Shown: positions 38,268 through 48,504, numbered from the stretch's first letter. The stretch is 64,000 nt of DNA from Janthinobacterium sp. ROICE36 (GCF_002869965.1 NZ_PEBS01000017.1:27468-91467); one strand, 5' to 3'. Notes: a model not told the origin generated them from the sequence alone. A program made the numbers and translations.

Positions 38268-39377
38268 TTAGTTCGTCGCGCCCAGCGTCAGCGCCGTCGC
38301 CCGCGCCTGCTCGCCCGCTTTCCTGTCGGCCTCGCGCTGCGGCGCCGTCTGCATCGTCGGCCAGCCGATCATGTGTTGCTCGGCAATTTCCGCCATGCCC
38401 GCAATCCAGGCTGGCGTTTCGTTCAAGCAAGCGATGTAATGAAAGTGCTGGCCACCGGCCGTTTCGAAATCATGCTTGGCCTCCATGGCGATCTCTTCCA
38501 GCGTTTCCAGGCAATCGCTGGTAAAACCCGGGCACAGCAGGTCGACGCGCTTGACGCCCTGTTGCGCCAGCGCCACCAGGGTGGGTGCCGTGTACGGTTG
38601 CAGCCATTCGGCCTTGCCAAAGCGCGACTGGAAGGTCACCACATATTGCTCTTTGCTTAACTTTAACTTTTCCGCCAGCAATCGCGCCGTTTTCAGGCAT
38701 TGGCAGTGGTAGGGATCGCCCAGCAGCAAGGTACGCTTGGGCACACCATGAAAACTCATTAGCAATTTTTCCGGACGGCCATGCGCTTCCCAGTGATTCA
38801 ACACGGAATCGCGCAAGGCGTCGATATACGTGTCGTGCTCGTGATACTGCTTGATAAAACGCAATTCCGGCACATTGCGCACCGTGGCGTAATGGGCGAA
38901 CACGGCGTCGTAGATGGAACCCGTCGTCGTGCCCGAGTATTGCGGATACGCAGGCAAGATGGCGATGCGCTCACAGCCTTCGCTTTTCAGCCTGGCCAGC
39001 ACCTCGGGCAAGGAAGGCGAACCGTAACGCATGGCCATGGCCACCGTGACGCCGTCGTGGCCAAGCTCGGCCAGGGCGCCAGCCAGCAATTTTGCCTGCT
39101 TTTGCGTATGCACTTTCAGCGGCGAGCCTTCGCGCGTCCAGATCGACGCATATTTTTTGGCCGACTGGCCGGAGCGGAATGGCAAAATGATCAGGTTCAG
39201 GATGAACCACCAGACAACACGGGGAATCTCCACCACGCGCGGGTCGGACAGGAATTGCTTCAGGTAACGCCGCACGGCCGACGAGGTCGGCGCATCGGGC
39301 GTGCCCAGGTTGACCAGCACCACGGCGCTGCGGTCGATGCTGCCATGCGTGTATGGCGGTTCTGTTTGAAATGACAT
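38268..39377 (-). CDS. hemH: Ferrochelatase
   Basis: Inserts Fe2+ into protoporphyrin IX in the last step of heme synthesis; 369 aa. AVVLVNLGTPDAPT opens the protein, MSFHGVPKRTLLLGDPY carries the catalytic His, and VDLLCPGFTSDCLETLEEI the C-terminal conserved Cys/Glu region. A hydrophobic loop near 55-65 suits membrane contact. It lies between the grpE and recN units, all on one strand. Confidence 0.96.
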   Translation of the reverse strand: MSFQTEPPYTHGSIDRSAVVLVNLGTPDAPTSSAVRRYLKQFLSDPRVVEIPRVVWWFILNLIILPFRSGQSAKKYASIWTREGSPLKVHTQKQAKLLAGALAELGHDGVTVAMAMRYGSPSLPEVLARLKSEGCERIAILPAYPQYSGTTTGSIYDAVFAHYATVRNVPELRFIKQYHEHDTYIDALRDSVLNHWEAHGRPEKLLMSFHGVPKRTLLLGDPYHCQCLKTARLLAEKLKLSKEQYVVTFQSRFGKAEWLQPYTAPTLVALAQQGVKRVDLLCPGFTSDCLETLEEIAMEAKHDFETAGGQHFHYIACLNETPAWIAGMAEIAEQHMIGWPTMQTAPQREADRKAGEQARATALTLGATN

Positions 39378-39422
39378 GAAGTCTCTTTGTAGGCGTTGGA
39401 TGGATTAGCCAGTGATTATAGT

Positions 39423-39499
39423 GGCATTAACTACTGGGGTCAGACCCGCAATGCCGCTAACGTCAAGCTCAGCGCTAACGCATCCGGGGGTCTGACTCC
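39423..39499. repeat. REP-like inverted repeat between hemH and recN
   Basis: GGGGTCAGACCC (39436-39447) faces an imperfect copy GGGGGTCTGACTCC (39486-39499). The first unit is flanked by GGCATT/AATGCC (39423-39428, 39450-39455). The element looks like a dispersed palindromic repeat; its copy number cannot be judged from this window. Confidence 0.5.
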
Positions 39500-39515
39500 G
39501 GATTTGATCCTGTGG

Positions 39516-41183
39516 TCAAATCGCCAGCAATTCGCGCGCGTGCTTGCGCGTAGTGGCCGTGATTTCCAGGCCGCCCAGCATGCGCGCCACTTCTTCCACC
39601 CTGGCCTTGGCGTCGAGCATGTCGATACGCGACGCCGTCTTGCCATTGTCCAGGGTGCTTTTTGCCACCTGGAAATGCTGGTTAGCCTGACTGGCCACTT
39701 GCGGCAAGTGGGTCACGCACAGCACTTGGCGACCCTGCCCCAGGCGTTTCAGCAGCCGCCCTACCACTTCGGCGACGGCGCCGCCGATGCCGCTGTCGAC
39801 CTCGTCGAAGATCAGGGTCGGCGTGGTGGTAGCGTGCGAAGTGATGACGGAGATGGCCAGCGCGATACGCGCCAGTTCGCCGCCGGACGCCACCTTGGCC
39901 AGGGAGCGGGGCGCCGTGCCCGCATGGCCGGCGACGAGGAATTCCACTTGCTCCAGGCCGTGGGCGGCCGGCTCGCATGGATTGAGTGCGATTTCAAAGC
40001 TGCCGCCCGTCATGCTCAGTTCCTGCATGGCGCGCGTGACGGCGTGTCCCAGTTCCAAGGCGGCGACGCGGCGCGTGTCGGACAGGCGCTCGGCAACGAC
40101 GCGGTATTCCGCTTCGATCTTCGCTTCCTGGCGCAGCAAGCCCTCGATGTCGGAAGCGTCGGCCAGGTGCTGCAGCTTTTCCGACAGCTTGGCGTACTCC
40201 TCCGGCAATTCTTCGGGCGTGACGCGAAATTTGCGGGCCGTGCTGTGCATGGCTTCCATGCGCGCGTCGAGCTGGTGCAGACGCTCCGGGTCCAGTTCGA
40301 CCCGGTCCAGGTAATTGTTCAAGGCATACACGGATTCCTGCAGCTGGATGCGCGACGATTCGATCAGGTCGACGATCGGCTGCAATTCCGCATCGACGGA
40401 CACCAGCTTGCCCAGCTTCTGGTTCAGGGCCGACAGTTGCGACACGATCGGGTGGTCTTCCGACTCGGAAATGAGGGACAGCGCTTCCTGCGCCCCTTCC
40501 AGCAGGCTGGCCGCGTGCGACAGGCGGCTGTGCTCGTTCGTGATCTCCGTCCACTCGCCGGGCTTGGCAGCCAGTTTTTCCAGTTCGCCCACTTGCCATT
40601 CCAGGCGTTCGCGCTCGTACAGCACGTTGGCGGCATTCGTTTCGAATTCTTCACGCTGGCGCACGAGGGCGCGCCAGCGCTTGTGCAGCACCGCCACCTG
40701 CCGCGCATCGTGCTCCACGCCCGCTTCGCGCGCCGTCGCCTGGCCGTCGAGCAGGGCACGCTGCGCCTCGCTTTTCAGCAGCGACTGATGCGCGTGCTGG
40801 CCGTGGATATCGACCAGCATGTCGCCCAGTTCGCGCAACTGCGCGGCCGTGGCGGGGATGCCGTTGATATACGCCTTCGAGCGGCCCGCATTGTCGATCA
40901 CGCGGCGCAGCAGGGCGCCGCCATCGTCGTTGGCAAACTCATGTGCCACCAGCCAGGCTTGCGCCACCTCGCTGACGGAAAAATCGGCCGTGATGTCGGC
41001 CTTGGCCGCGCCTTCGCGCACCACGCTGGCGTCGCCGCGTCCGCCCAGCGCCAGGGTCAGCGCATCGATGAGGATGGACTTGCCGGCGCCCGTCTCACCC
41101 GTCAGCACGCTAAAGCCGGCGGAAAATTCCAGTTCAATGGTATCGACAATGACAAAATCGCGAATGGACAGTGTATGGAGCAT
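39516..41183 (-). CDS. recN: DNA repair protein RecN
   Basis: SMC-like ATPase of 555 aa that acts in double-strand-break repair. Walker A is GETGAGKSIL near residue 31; coiled-coil arms run at about 150-360; and the signature VASGGELARIALAI plus Walker B TLIFDEVDSGIGG lie near the C-terminus. It starts 48 bp after nadK, and with no promoter seen between them it probably shares the LexA-boxed nadK promoter. Confidence 0.95.
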   Translation of the reverse strand: MLHTLSIRDFVIVDTIELEFSAGFSVLTGETGAGKSILIDALTLALGGRGDASVVREGAAKADITADFSVSEVAQAWLVAHEFANDDGGALLRRVIDNAGRSKAYINGIPATAAQLRELGDMLVDIHGQHAHQSLLKSEAQRALLDGQATAREAGVEHDARQVAVLHKRWRALVRQREEFETNAANVLYERERLEWQVGELEKLAAKPGEWTEITNEHSRLSHAASLLEGAQEALSLISESEDHPIVSQLSALNQKLGKLVSVDAELQPIVDLIESSRIQLQESVYALNNYLDRVELDPERLHQLDARMEAMHSTARKFRVTPEELPEEYAKLSEKLQHLADASDIEGLLRQEAKIEAEYRVVAERLSDTRRVAALELGHAVTRAMQELSMTGGSFEIALNPCEPAAHGLEQVEFLVAGHAGTAPRSLAKVASGGELARIALAISVITSHATTTPTLIFDEVDSGIGGAVAEVVGRLLKRLGQGRQVLCVTHLPQVASQANQHFQVAKSTLDNGKTASRIDMLDAKARVEEVARMLGGLEITATTRKHARELLAI

Positions 41184-41230
41184 GGCTTCTGTGGTTAGGC
41201 GGCGTACCGCGGGTTAGCGTGGAGAAAATG

Positions 41231-42202
41231 TTAGCTGAGCTTGCCCTCGCCCGACGGGTACTCATTCCAGTGCAGTTTTTCACGCAGGGTGTTGTAGTAA
41301 CTCCACCCCTCCGGATGCAGGAAGGTAATCGTGTGCGGCGAACGGCGGATGAGAATGCGGTCTTGCTGGACCAGGCTGGCAAAGGTCTGCATGTCGAAAT
41401 TGACGCTGATATCGCGCCCGCGCACGATTTCCACCACGATCTGGCTGGAGTCGGGCAAGACGATGGGACGGTTCGACAGCGCATGCGGGGCGATCGGCAC
41501 GAGCACGATGCCCCCCAGGGTCGGATGCAGCAAGGGGCCGCCGGCCGACAGCGCATACGCCGTCGAGCCCGTGGGCGTGGCGATGATCAGGCCATCTGAG
41601 CGCTGGTTGTACATGAAGTGGCCATCGACTTCGACGCGCAGTTCGGCCATGCCGGCGCCGCCGCCGCGCGAGACGACGACATCGTTGACGGCCATGCCCA
41701 CGTGAATCGACTCACCGTCGCGCAACACGCTGCCTTCGAGCAAGGTGCGGCGTTCTGCCTTGAAGCGTCCACCGAGAATTTGCGCCAGCACGGGCAGCAT
41801 GCGCTCGAGCGCAATATCCGTCATGAAACCCAATCGCCCTTGATTGATACCGATCAAGGGGACGTCAAATGGCGCCAGTTGACGCGCAATGCCCAGCATG
41901 GTGCCGTCGCCACCCATGACGATGGCGTAATCGGCGGCGGCGCCAATTTCAGCCGGCGACATGGCGCGCACGCCGGGAAACGCCAGGTTCAGATGCGCGG
42001 CCGTCTCCGCTTCAAAGACCACCGTGTGGCCCAGCACCTGCAAGAAATCGACAATGCTTTTAACGGGCTCGGCAATGCCATCCGTATTCTGGCGCACGAC
42101 CAGGGCGATGGTCTTGGCGCCCAGGTTGAAGCGCTCGCCCGGGGCTGGCAAGGTCGCGGCTGGCTGTTCGGCGCGCTGTTCGGCGTGTGTATCGACGGGC
42201 AT
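41231..42202 (-). CDS. nadK: NAD kinase
   Basis: Phosphorylates NAD+ to NADP+; 323 aa. The conserved GGDGTML (97-103) and the second-domain [19 protein letters not shown] are complete. An extra N-terminus of about 25 residues precedes the domain. The start is set at MPVDTHA (42202); the open frame runs further upstream without family similarity. It is the first gene of a nadK-recN unit that follows a LexA box. Confidence 0.94.
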   Translation of the reverse strand: MPVDTHAEQRAEQPAATLPAPGERFNLGAKTIALVVRQNTDGIAEPVKSIVDFLQVLGHTVVFEAETAAHLNLAFPGVRAMSPAEIGAAADYAIVMGGDGTMLGIARQLAPFDVPLIGINQGRLGFMTDIALERMLPVLAQILGGRFKAERRTLLEGSVLRDGESIHVGMAVNDVVVSRGGGAGMAELRVEVDGHFMYNQRSDGLIIATPTGSTAYALSAGGPLLHPTLGGIVLVPIAPHALSNRPIVLPDSSQIVVEIVRGRDISVNFDMQTFASLVQQDRILIRRSPHTITFLHPEGWSYYNTLREKLHWNEYPSGEGKLS

Positions 42203-42271
42203 AAGAGTCTCGGAAGTGAATTCAGTGGCAAGCCGCCCCAGGCTGTCGCGTCGCACGCCGCCATCGCATGA

Positions 42272-42291
42272 TACTGTATATATGCACAGTA
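42272..42291. promoter_or_regulatory. LexA (SOS) box before nadK-recN
   Basis: TACTGTATATATGCACAGTA, with core CTG-N10-CAG, differs only slightly from the gammaproteobacterial/betaproteobacterial LexA consensus TACTGTATATATATACAGTA. It lies about 70 bp upstream of the nadK ATG on the minus strand. recN is a classic SOS gene, so this box probably controls both. A role on the plus strand for the small hydrophilic protein gene (172 bp away) is less likely. Confidence 0.8.
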
Positions 42292-42462
42292 TAGTGCGGC
42301 TGCCGTGTGCCTGCAAGGGGCGTTCTTGGTGTTGCACGCAGTGTAGCGCAGAAAAAGAATCGCCCATGCGTGCGCCAGCGCTCTCAGCATGGACAAATCC
42401 GCTTGCAGGCGGCCTGGCGCGGCAGGACACTAGCTCATTCATCTTTACTGTCTGGAGGCCCT

Positions 42463-42729
42463 ATGCATACCCCGCCAAGCGAACGCAAGATCAATACCGA
42501 TGAAAAGGTCCAGAATGACGGTGTCGACCGTATGCCGCACGAGCGCGATGAATCGCCCGATGCGCAAAACGTGCGCCCGCGCAAAATCATGCAACAGGCG
42601 GCCAGCGACCTGGAACGCGGCCTGGTCGATACGGATCGCCACGCCCAACCCGGCGTGGAAAAGGTCAAGCCAGCCGCGCCGCAGCAAGCCCGCCCCGACG
42701 CGCAGCTGGAACCAAAGAAGGCGCGCTGA
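42463..42729 (+). CDS. Small hydrophilic protein of unknown function
   Basis: An 88-aa charged protein (rich in Asp, Glu, Lys, Arg, Gln, Pro) with no hydrophobic segment and no recognised domain; probably largely disordered. It has a strong GGAGG ribosome site 6 nt before the ATG, which is the main reason to accept it. It stands alone between the SOS unit and the sorbosone dehydrogenase gene. Confidence 0.6.
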   Translation: MHTPPSERKINTDEKVQNDGVDRMPHERDESPDAQNVRPRKIMQQAASDLERGLVDTDRHAQPGVEKVKPAAPQQARPDAQLEPKKAR

Positions 42730-42780
42730 CTCCAACTGTCACGCACTGCTACCCGCACTGTCAATGTTATGGAGTCCGCC

Positions 42781-44091
42781 ATGCATCGCTACGTCTGTTC
42801 CTTCCTGCTGGCCGCTGCCTGCGGCACCACGCTCGCCCATGCCCAGGCGCCCGCCATGCCCGTGGGCTTTGGCCCGCAACCCGCCCTGCCCGCGCCGGAC
42901 AAGCAATTCATTCCCACCGTCAACGTGGCGCCCGTGCAGCGCTGGACAGCCGCGCAGCACCCCGTGGTCGGGCCCGGCCTGGCCATCCAGGCGTATGCGC
43001 GCGACCTCGACCATCCGCGCTGGCTGTATGTGCTGCCGAATGGCGACGTGCTGGTGGCAGAAACGAATGCGCCCCCGAAGCCGGACGACAGCAAGGGCAT
43101 CAAGGGCGCCATCATGCAGATGCAAATGAAAAAAGCGGGTGCCGCCACGCCCAGCGCCAACCGGATTACCCTGCTGCGCGGCATCGATGCGCATGGCGTG
43201 GCGCAAACGCGCAGCGTGTTCCTGCAAGGCTTGCACTCGCCATTCGGCATGGCCCTGGTCGGCAACGAGCTGTACATCGCCAACTCGGACGCACTGATGC
43301 GCTTTCCTTACGTTACCGGGCAAACGGCCATCACGGCGCCGGGCGTCAAGGTGATGGATTTGCCGGGTGGGCCCATCAATCACCACTGGACCAAGAACGT
43401 CGTCGCCAGCGCCGACGGCAAATTTCTCTATGTTTCCGTCGGTTCCAACAGCAATGTGGGGGAAAACGGCATGGCGGCCGAAGACGGCCGCGCCGCCATC
43501 TGGCAGTTCACGCGGGCGACGGGCAAGGCACGCGTGTACGCCACGGGCTTGCGCAATCCGAACGGCATGGCCTGGCAGCCCAAAACGGGTGCCCTGTGGA
43601 CGGCCGTCAATGAGCGCGACGAACTGGGCAACGACCTGGTGCCGGACTACATGACCTCGGTCAAGGAAGGCGCCTTCTATGGCTGGCCCTACAGTTATTT
43701 CGGCCAGCACGTCGATGCGCGGGTCAAGCCGCCGCGCCCCGAACTGGTGGCCACCGCCATCGCGCCCGACTATGCGCTGGGCGCGCATACGGCCTCGCTG
43801 GGACTGGCGTTTTATGACGGCACCTTGCTGCCCGAACGCTACCGGGGCGGCGCCTTCATCGGCCAGCACGGCTCGTGGAACCGCAAGCCTTTCAGCGGCT
43901 ATAAAGTCATTCATGTGCCCTTCACCAATGGCGTGCCCAACGGCCCGCCACAGGATGTCGTCAGCGGCTTCCTGGACGAGAACGGCAAGGCGCAAGGGCG
44001 CCCCGTCGGCGTGGCCGTCGACAAGGCGGGCGCGCTGCTGGTGGCGGACGACGTGGGCAATGTCATCTGGCGCGTGACGCCGGCACCGTGA
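42781..44091 (+). CDS. Sorbosone dehydrogenase-like secreted protein
   Basis: A 436-aa exported protein with a signal peptide ([21 protein letters not shown]). The mature part is a six-bladed beta-propeller of the glucose/sorbosone dehydrogenase family, which use [32 protein letters not shown] and [10 protein letters not shown] are typical. Substrate and cofactor are inferred from the family. I start at 42781, after GGAG; an in-frame ATG at 42769 is further from a site. Confidence 0.85.
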   Translation: MHRYVCSFLLAAACGTTLAHAQAPAMPVGFGPQPALPAPDKQFIPTVNVAPVQRWTAAQHPVVGPGLAIQAYARDLDHPRWLYVLPNGDVLVAETNAPPKPDDSKGIKGAIMQMQMKKAGAATPSANRITLLRGIDAHGVAQTRSVFLQGLHSPFGMALVGNELYIANSDALMRFPYVTGQTAITAPGVKVMDLPGGPINHHWTKNVVASADGKFLYVSVGSNSNVGENGMAAEDGRAAIWQFTRATGKARVYATGLRNPNGMAWQPKTGALWTAVNERDELGNDLVPDYMTSVKEGAFYGWPYSYFGQHVDARVKPPRPELVATAIAPDYALGAHTASLGLAFYDGTLLPERYRGGAFIGQHGSWNRKPFSGYKVIHVPFTNGVPNGPPQDVVSGFLDENGKAQGRPVGVAVDKAGALLVADDVGNVIWRVTPAP

Positions 44092-44192
44092 GCACCGATA
44101 CGCCGCGCATGCTCTCCCTGTGTGACGCAACGAACGGAAGCGCAAGGGCGGGACGCGCATGATGAACGCTCGAACCACGCAAGGAGTACATC

Positions 44193-44615
44193 ATGAAAAA
44201 AACAGGATCAGCCGTCTGGAGTGGCGGCCTTAAAGATGGCAAAGGGTTTATTTCGACCCAAAGCGGCGCGCTCGACAATGTGGCATATGGCTTCAACACG
44301 CGCTTCGAAGACGGTCCCGGCAGCAATCCGGAAGAACTGATCGGCGCTGCCCATGCCGCCTGCTTCACCATGGCCCTGTCCGGCCAGCTGGGAGAGGCGG
44401 GGCTGCGCGCCACTGCCCTGAAAACCACGGCCGATGTCAGCCTGGAAAAAATCGATGGCAGCTATGCCATCACGGCCGTGCACCTGACCCTGGTGGCCAG
44501 CATTCCCGGCGCTACCGACGCAGCGTTCCAGGATGCGGCCCTGCGCGCCAAGCTGGGCTGCCCCGTGTCCAAATTGCTGGCCACGGAAATCACCTTGGAC
44601 GCCCGTCTGGAGTAA
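44193..44615 (+). CDS. osmC: OsmC family peroxiredoxin
   Basis: Organic hydroperoxide reductase of 140 aa. The two catalytic Cys are in AAHAACFTM (Cys57) and KLGCPVSK (Cys123), spaced as in OsmC. N-terminal [19 protein letters not shown] matches OsmC and not Ohr. A ribosome site AAGGAG precedes the ATG. Stress induction is likely but not seen in the sequence. Confidence 0.9.
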   Translation: MKKTGSAVWSGGLKDGKGFISTQSGALDNVAYGFNTRFEDGPGSNPEELIGAAHAACFTMALSGQLGEAGLRATALKTTADVSLEKIDGSYAITAVHLTLVASIPGATDAAFQDAALRAKLGCPVSKLLATEITLDARLE

Positions 44616-44739
44616 ATCCAGAGCGACCAAGGTCACCGTCCGCTGCTGTCCTGCTCCAGGGCAGCCGGGGCGGTCTCGGCAAGAAAGCCATAAACCGCAT
44701 AAAATCCTGCCATTCCCCTATCACCCTCAAGGATTTACG

Positions 44740-45147
44740 ATGCGTATTTTGCACACCATGTTACGGGTCGGCGACCTGCAGCGCTCCATCGATTTTTACA
44801 CCAAGGTCCTGGGCATGAAGTTGCTGCGCACCAGCGACAATCCCGAATACCAGTACACCCTGGCCTTCGTCGGCTATGGATCGAACCCCGACCACGCAGA
44901 ACTGGAGCTGACATATAACTATGGCACCACCAGCTACGAGCTGGGCACGGCGTATGGCCACATCGCCATCTCGGCTGACGATATCGTCGCCGCTTGCGAC
45001 GCGGCACGGGCGAATGGCGGCAACGTCACGCGCGAACCGGGCCCCGTGAAAGGCGGCAATACGGTCATCGCCTTCATCACCGATCCGGATGGCTACAAGA
45101 TCGAATTGATCGAGCGCAAGTTCGACGGCCAGGGCGGCGGCCTGTAA
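44740..45147 (+). CDS. gloA: Lactoylglutathione lyase (glyoxalase I)
   Basis: Metal-dependent methylglyoxal detoxification; 135 aa. Ligands His5, Glu56, His74 and Glu122 are all present, at the same positions as E. coli GloA (Ni2+ type). The start is MRILHTML at 44740, following CAAGGATTT. It stands alone after osmC. Confidence 0.95.
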   Translation: MRILHTMLRVGDLQRSIDFYTKVLGMKLLRTSDNPEYQYTLAFVGYGSNPDHAELELTYNYGTTSYELGTAYGHIAISADDIVAACDAARANGGNVTREPGPVKGGNTVIAFITDPDGYKIELIERKFDGQGGGL

Positions 45148-45151
45148 GACA

Positions 45152-46066
45152 TCAGCCTGGCCCGGCAGCCGTTGCAACGGCCGTGCGCAGCCAGGCTATC
45201 CCCGCATCGCCGTCCGTGCGGCGGTGCCGTATCATTTCAAACGCAAACGGCGCGATGGCAAATGGTACAAAATGCTGTGCCAGCCCCTGCGCCGCGCTGC
45301 CGCACAAGGCGCGCCGCGCCACCGTCAAGATCATGTCCGTCCCCATCATGACATCCGGTGCGACCGTCCAGTACGGCACGCGCACGGCGATGCGGCGTGT
45401 CTGGCCCAGCTGGGCCAGCGCCGCGTCGACTTCGGCTGCCATGCCGCCCTCGCTGGACGCCACCAGCACATGGGGGCGCGCCAGATAGGTCTCCAGACTC
45501 AGCGTTTCACCGGGCGCCAGGCTGGCCGGGTCGAGCGCGCACATGAAGGTTTCCTCAAATAAGGTTTCCCTATGGAGCTGCTCGGGCAATTGCGGGAACA
45601 CGCCCAGCGCCAGGTCGATCTCGCCATCCTGCACGCCAGCCACCACGGCAGGACGGCTGGCATAGCTGACGGCCAGGGCGATGCCGGGCGCTTCCCGGCG
45701 CAAGCGCTGCAACAGGCGCGGCAAGATCAACGCCGCGCCATAGTCCGACATGGCCAGGCGAAACACGCGCTGCGCCGTGGCCGCCTCGAAGACGGCGCCG
45801 CCCAGCACGGAGCGCACGCTTTGCAGGGCCTCGGCCAGCGGCCGCGCCAACGCCAAAGCGCGCGCCGTCGGCTGGAAGCCGCCCTTGCCGCGCAACAGCA
45901 AAGGATCGTCGAGCAGATGGCGCAAGCGTGCCAGCGCATGGCTGACGGCAGGCTGGCTCATGTGCAAGCGCTGCGCCGCGCGCGACAGATGACGCTCGCT
46001 GAGCAGCGCTTCCAGAATCACCAGCAAGTTCAAATCGACGGCGCGCAGATTATTCATTTGGTGCAT
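45152..46066 (-). CDS. LysR family transcriptional regulator
   Basis: About 304 aa. The HTH is LLSERHLSRAAQRLHMSQPAVSHALARLRHLLDDPLL, of the NodD/NahR-like subgroup, followed by the effector domain. MHQ at 46066 and MNN at 46057 are possible starts; neither has a clear ribosome site. It is divergent from a small DMT-type transporter with an 82-bp spacer containing AATT-rich sequence typical of LysR sites, so it probably regulates that gene. Confidence 0.88.
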   Translation of the reverse strand: MHQMNNLRAVDLNLLVILEALLSERHLSRAAQRLHMSQPAVSHALARLRHLLDDPLLLRGKGGFQPTARALALARPLAEALQSVRSVLGGAVFEAATAQRVFRLAMSDYGAALILPRLLQRLRREAPGIALAVSYASRPAVVAGVQDGEIDLALGVFPQLPEQLHRETLFEETFMCALDPASLAPGETLSLETYLARPHVLVASSEGGMAAEVDAALAQLGQTRRIAVRVPYWTVAPDVMMGTDMILTVARRALCGSAAQGLAQHFVPFAIAPFAFEMIRHRRTDGDAGIAWLRTAVATAAGPG

Positions 46067-46148
46067 AGTTGAATGACAAATTACGAATTGGATTTAATCA
46101 TGGCAGCATAATACGATGACGGCATCAACTCACCTGTGGGAGTCACCG

Positions 46149-46616
46149 ATGCATGCATGGATTACCGTATTTGCTCCGCTGGCCATGCTGGCCGGCGCCG
46201 TCGTCCCCTTCCAGGCAGGCGCAAATGCCGCGCTGGGCCGCAACCTGGGCCACCCGCTGTGGGCCACCATCGCCTCGCTGGCCGTCAGCGCGATGCTCGC
46301 GTCGCTGGTGATGCTGGCCTGGCGCGTGCCGGCGCCCGATTTCCACCTCGCCGTGCGCGGCCCCGGCTGGTCCTGGCTGGGCGGCGCGGCCGGCGTGTTT
46401 TATATTACGGCCGCGCTGATGCTGGCGCCGCGCATGGGCTCCGGTCCCTTCATGGCGGCCGTCATCGGCGGGCAAATGCTGGCCGCACTGGCCATCGACC
46501 GCTACGGCTTGCTGGGCTTTGCCGTCAAGCCTATTTCTCCGCTGCACTGGGCGGGCGCGGGCCTGGTGGTAGCCGGTGTCGTGCTCACACAGATCGCCAA
46601 CAGCCGCGCCGTGTAA
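46149..46616 (+). CDS. DMT family transporter, YdcZ/DUF606 type
   Basis: A 155-aa membrane protein of five hydrophobic helices, the size of the DUF606 half-length transporters. It begins AGAVVPFQAGANAALGRNLGHPLWAT and repeats family features APRMGSGPFMAAVIGGQ. The ribosome site is GGGAG before 46149; the ATG at 46116 is not preferred. Substrate unknown; it is probably under the divergent LysR regulator. Confidence 0.85.
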   Translation: MHAWITVFAPLAMLAGAVVPFQAGANAALGRNLGHPLWATIASLAVSAMLASLVMLAWRVPAPDFHLAVRGPGWSWLGGAAGVFYITAALMLAPRMGSGPFMAAVIGGQMLAALAIDRYGLLGFAVKPISPLHWAGAGLVVAGVVLTQIANSRAV

Positions 46617-46631
46617 CAACACCTCGGGACG

Positions 46632-46665
46632 AAAAAAAACCAGCGCCGTTGCCGGTGCTGGTTTT
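46632..46665. terminator. Bidirectional terminator between DMT gene and tolC
   Basis: AACCAGCGCC / GGTGCTGGTT with A8 before and TTTT after; a 10-bp stem with one mismatch or G-T and a 6-nt loop. It separates the convergent DMT transporter and tolC genes. Confidence 0.85.
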
Positions 46666-46685
46666 GATCCCGCACTAACGCTGGA

Positions 46686-48026
46686 TTACTTGTCCAACAA
46701 GGCGTTGACGGGCATCAAATCCGTTTCCTTCAAGGTACCGGCCGCCGACTTCAGGCGCAAGCCGTTCATGATGGTGTCGTAACGCGCCTTCGACAGGTCT
46801 TTTTGCGTCGAGAACAATTGTTTCTGTGCATTCAAGACGTCGATATTGATGCGCACGCCCACTTGATAACCGAGCTGGTTCGATTCCAGCGCCGATTTGC
46901 TCGACACCTCAGCCGCTTCCAGCGCCTTGACTTGCGCCAGGCCGCTGTTGACGCCCAGGAAAGCCTGGCGCGCGCCCTGCGAGGCCGTACGGCGTGCCGT
47001 TTCCAGGTCGTTGCGGGCCTTGTTTTCCAGCGCGATCGATTCACGCACCTTGCTGGTGACGGCAAAACCGCTGAAGATCGGGATGCTCCACTGCACGCCG
47101 ATGGCATTGTTGTTATTGCCGTTGCCATTGCCGCCACCGGAGGTGTAGCTATGGCCCGTGTTGGCGATCAGGTCCAGGGTCGGGTAGTGGCCGGCGCGGT
47201 TGCGGCCGATGTCGCGCTTGGCCGATTCCACGTTGAACTGGGCCGTGACGACGCCGTAGTTCTGCTCTTCCGCCGAGCTCACCCACGGCTCGATGGCAGC
47301 CGGTTCGGGCGCGCTGATGACCACGCCCGTGCGCATGGGCGCCAGGTTAATTGGCGCCTCGCCGATGATGGTTTGCAGGGCGCTGCGTTTGTTGGCCAGG
47401 TCATTGATGGCGGCAAATTCCTGCGCCACCACCAGGTCGTAGGCCGCTTGCGCTTCGTGCGTGTCGGTAATCGTTTGCGTGCCGACTTCGAAATTGCGCT
47501 TGGCCGATGCCAACTGCTCCGTCGTGGCGACTTTTTGCGCCTGCGTGGCGCCCAGGTTGTCCTGCGCGCTCAGCACGTCGAAATACGCCTGCGCCACGCG
47601 CGTGATCAAGTCTTGCTGGACTTGCGCAAATTGCGCTTCGGCGATCGCTTGCGCCAGTTTGCTTTGCTGATAGGTTTCCCAACGGTCCCAGCGGAACAGC
47701 GGTTGCGCCAGGGTCAGGTTGTAGCTGTTCGTACGGACGTTAACCGATGGCGAGGTGATCTTGTTGCCGCCATTGTTCTGGACGATCTGCTCGGTATTGC
47801 CGCGCGTATTGCTGCCCGACGCAGAGATCTGCGGCAGCAAGCCTGCCAGCCCCTGCGGAACCCGCTCCATCCCGGCCGACAGGGCCGCGCGCGCGCTGGC
47901 GTACTGCGCGTCATTGGCCAGCGCCTGCTGGTACACCTGGATGAGATCGGCCGCCTGCACTTGCAGCGAGCATGTCATCGAGACAAAGGCGCTGGTCATC
48001 AGCACGGCGATAAGGGGTTTCCGCAT
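46686..48026 (-). CDS. tolC: TolC family outer membrane channel
   Basis: Outer-membrane exit duct of 446 aa for type I secretion and RND pumps. A signal peptide (to about residue 25) is followed by two OEP repeats; DLIQVYQQALANDAQYASARA and LTLAQPLFRWDRWETY start the first. It follows the rhodanese and pcm genes, a common betaproteobacterial order. The partner pump is not in the window. Confidence 0.92.
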   Translation of the reverse strand: MRKPLIAVLMTSAFVSMTCSLQVQAADLIQVYQQALANDAQYASARAALSAGMERVPQGLAGLLPQISASGSNTRGNTEQIVQNNGGNKITSPSVNVRTNSYNLTLAQPLFRWDRWETYQQSKLAQAIAEAQFAQVQQDLITRVAQAYFDVLSAQDNLGATQAQKVATTEQLASAKRNFEVGTQTITDTHEAQAAYDLVVAQEFAAINDLANKRSALQTIIGEAPINLAPMRTGVVISAPEPAAIEPWVSSAEEQNYGVVTAQFNVESAKRDIGRNRAGHYPTLDLIANTGHSYTSGGGNGNGNNNNAIGVQWSIPIFSGFAVTSKVRESIALENKARNDLETARRTASQGARQAFLGVNSGLAQVKALEAAEVSSKSALESNQLGYQVGVRINIDVLNAQKQLFSTQKDLSKARYDTIMNGLRLKSAAGTLKETDLMPVNALLDK

Positions 48027-48167
48027 TGCATTTCTCCGTTGGAGTCGTCAAAAGTTGATGGAATCAAAAATCTGCTACCGCTTGCCTTGCGCCCGCCGGG
48101 TGAGCGGGGTACAGGCCTCCGCAGGCATGCAGGAAAACATGCCTGGGTGCATCTACTGCAACATAAC

Positions 48168-48491
48168 TTAGTATTTAGGCATTGCGCTGTCGACTTGCAG
48201 CGCCCAGGCATGCACGCCGCCCGTCAAATTACTGATCTTGCCAAAACCATTGCGTTCCAGGAAGGCCGCCACTTGCATGCTGCGCGCGCCGTGATGGCAA
48301 ATGCAGACGATCTCGGCGTCTTCATCGAGGTCATCGATGCGGGCCGGAATCGAGTTCATCTGCATCAGGGTGGCACCGTCGAGGTGGCACAGGTCGAACT
48401 CCCACTGTTCCCGCACGTCCAGCAAAAACGGGCGCGGGCGGGAAGGGTCAGCCAGCCAGGCGGCCAGCTGCGGTGCACTCAAATGCTCCAT
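48168..48491 (-). CDS. Rhodanese-like domain protein
   Basis: Single-domain sulfurtransferase of 107 aa. The active loop is CHHGARS with the catalytic Cys at residue 65; LLDVREQWEFDLCHLDGA is the CDC25-like N-terminal signature. The start is MEHLSAP at 48491; further upstream codons overlap pcm. It is 14 bp after pcm and before tolC. Confidence 0.9.
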   Translation of the reverse strand: MEHLSAPQLAAWLADPSRPRPFLLDVREQWEFDLCHLDGATLMQMNSIPARIDDLDEDAEIVCICHHGARSMQVAAFLERNGFGKISNLTGGVHAWALQVDSAMPKY

Positions 48492-48504
48492 CGAATCGGT
48501 CGCC

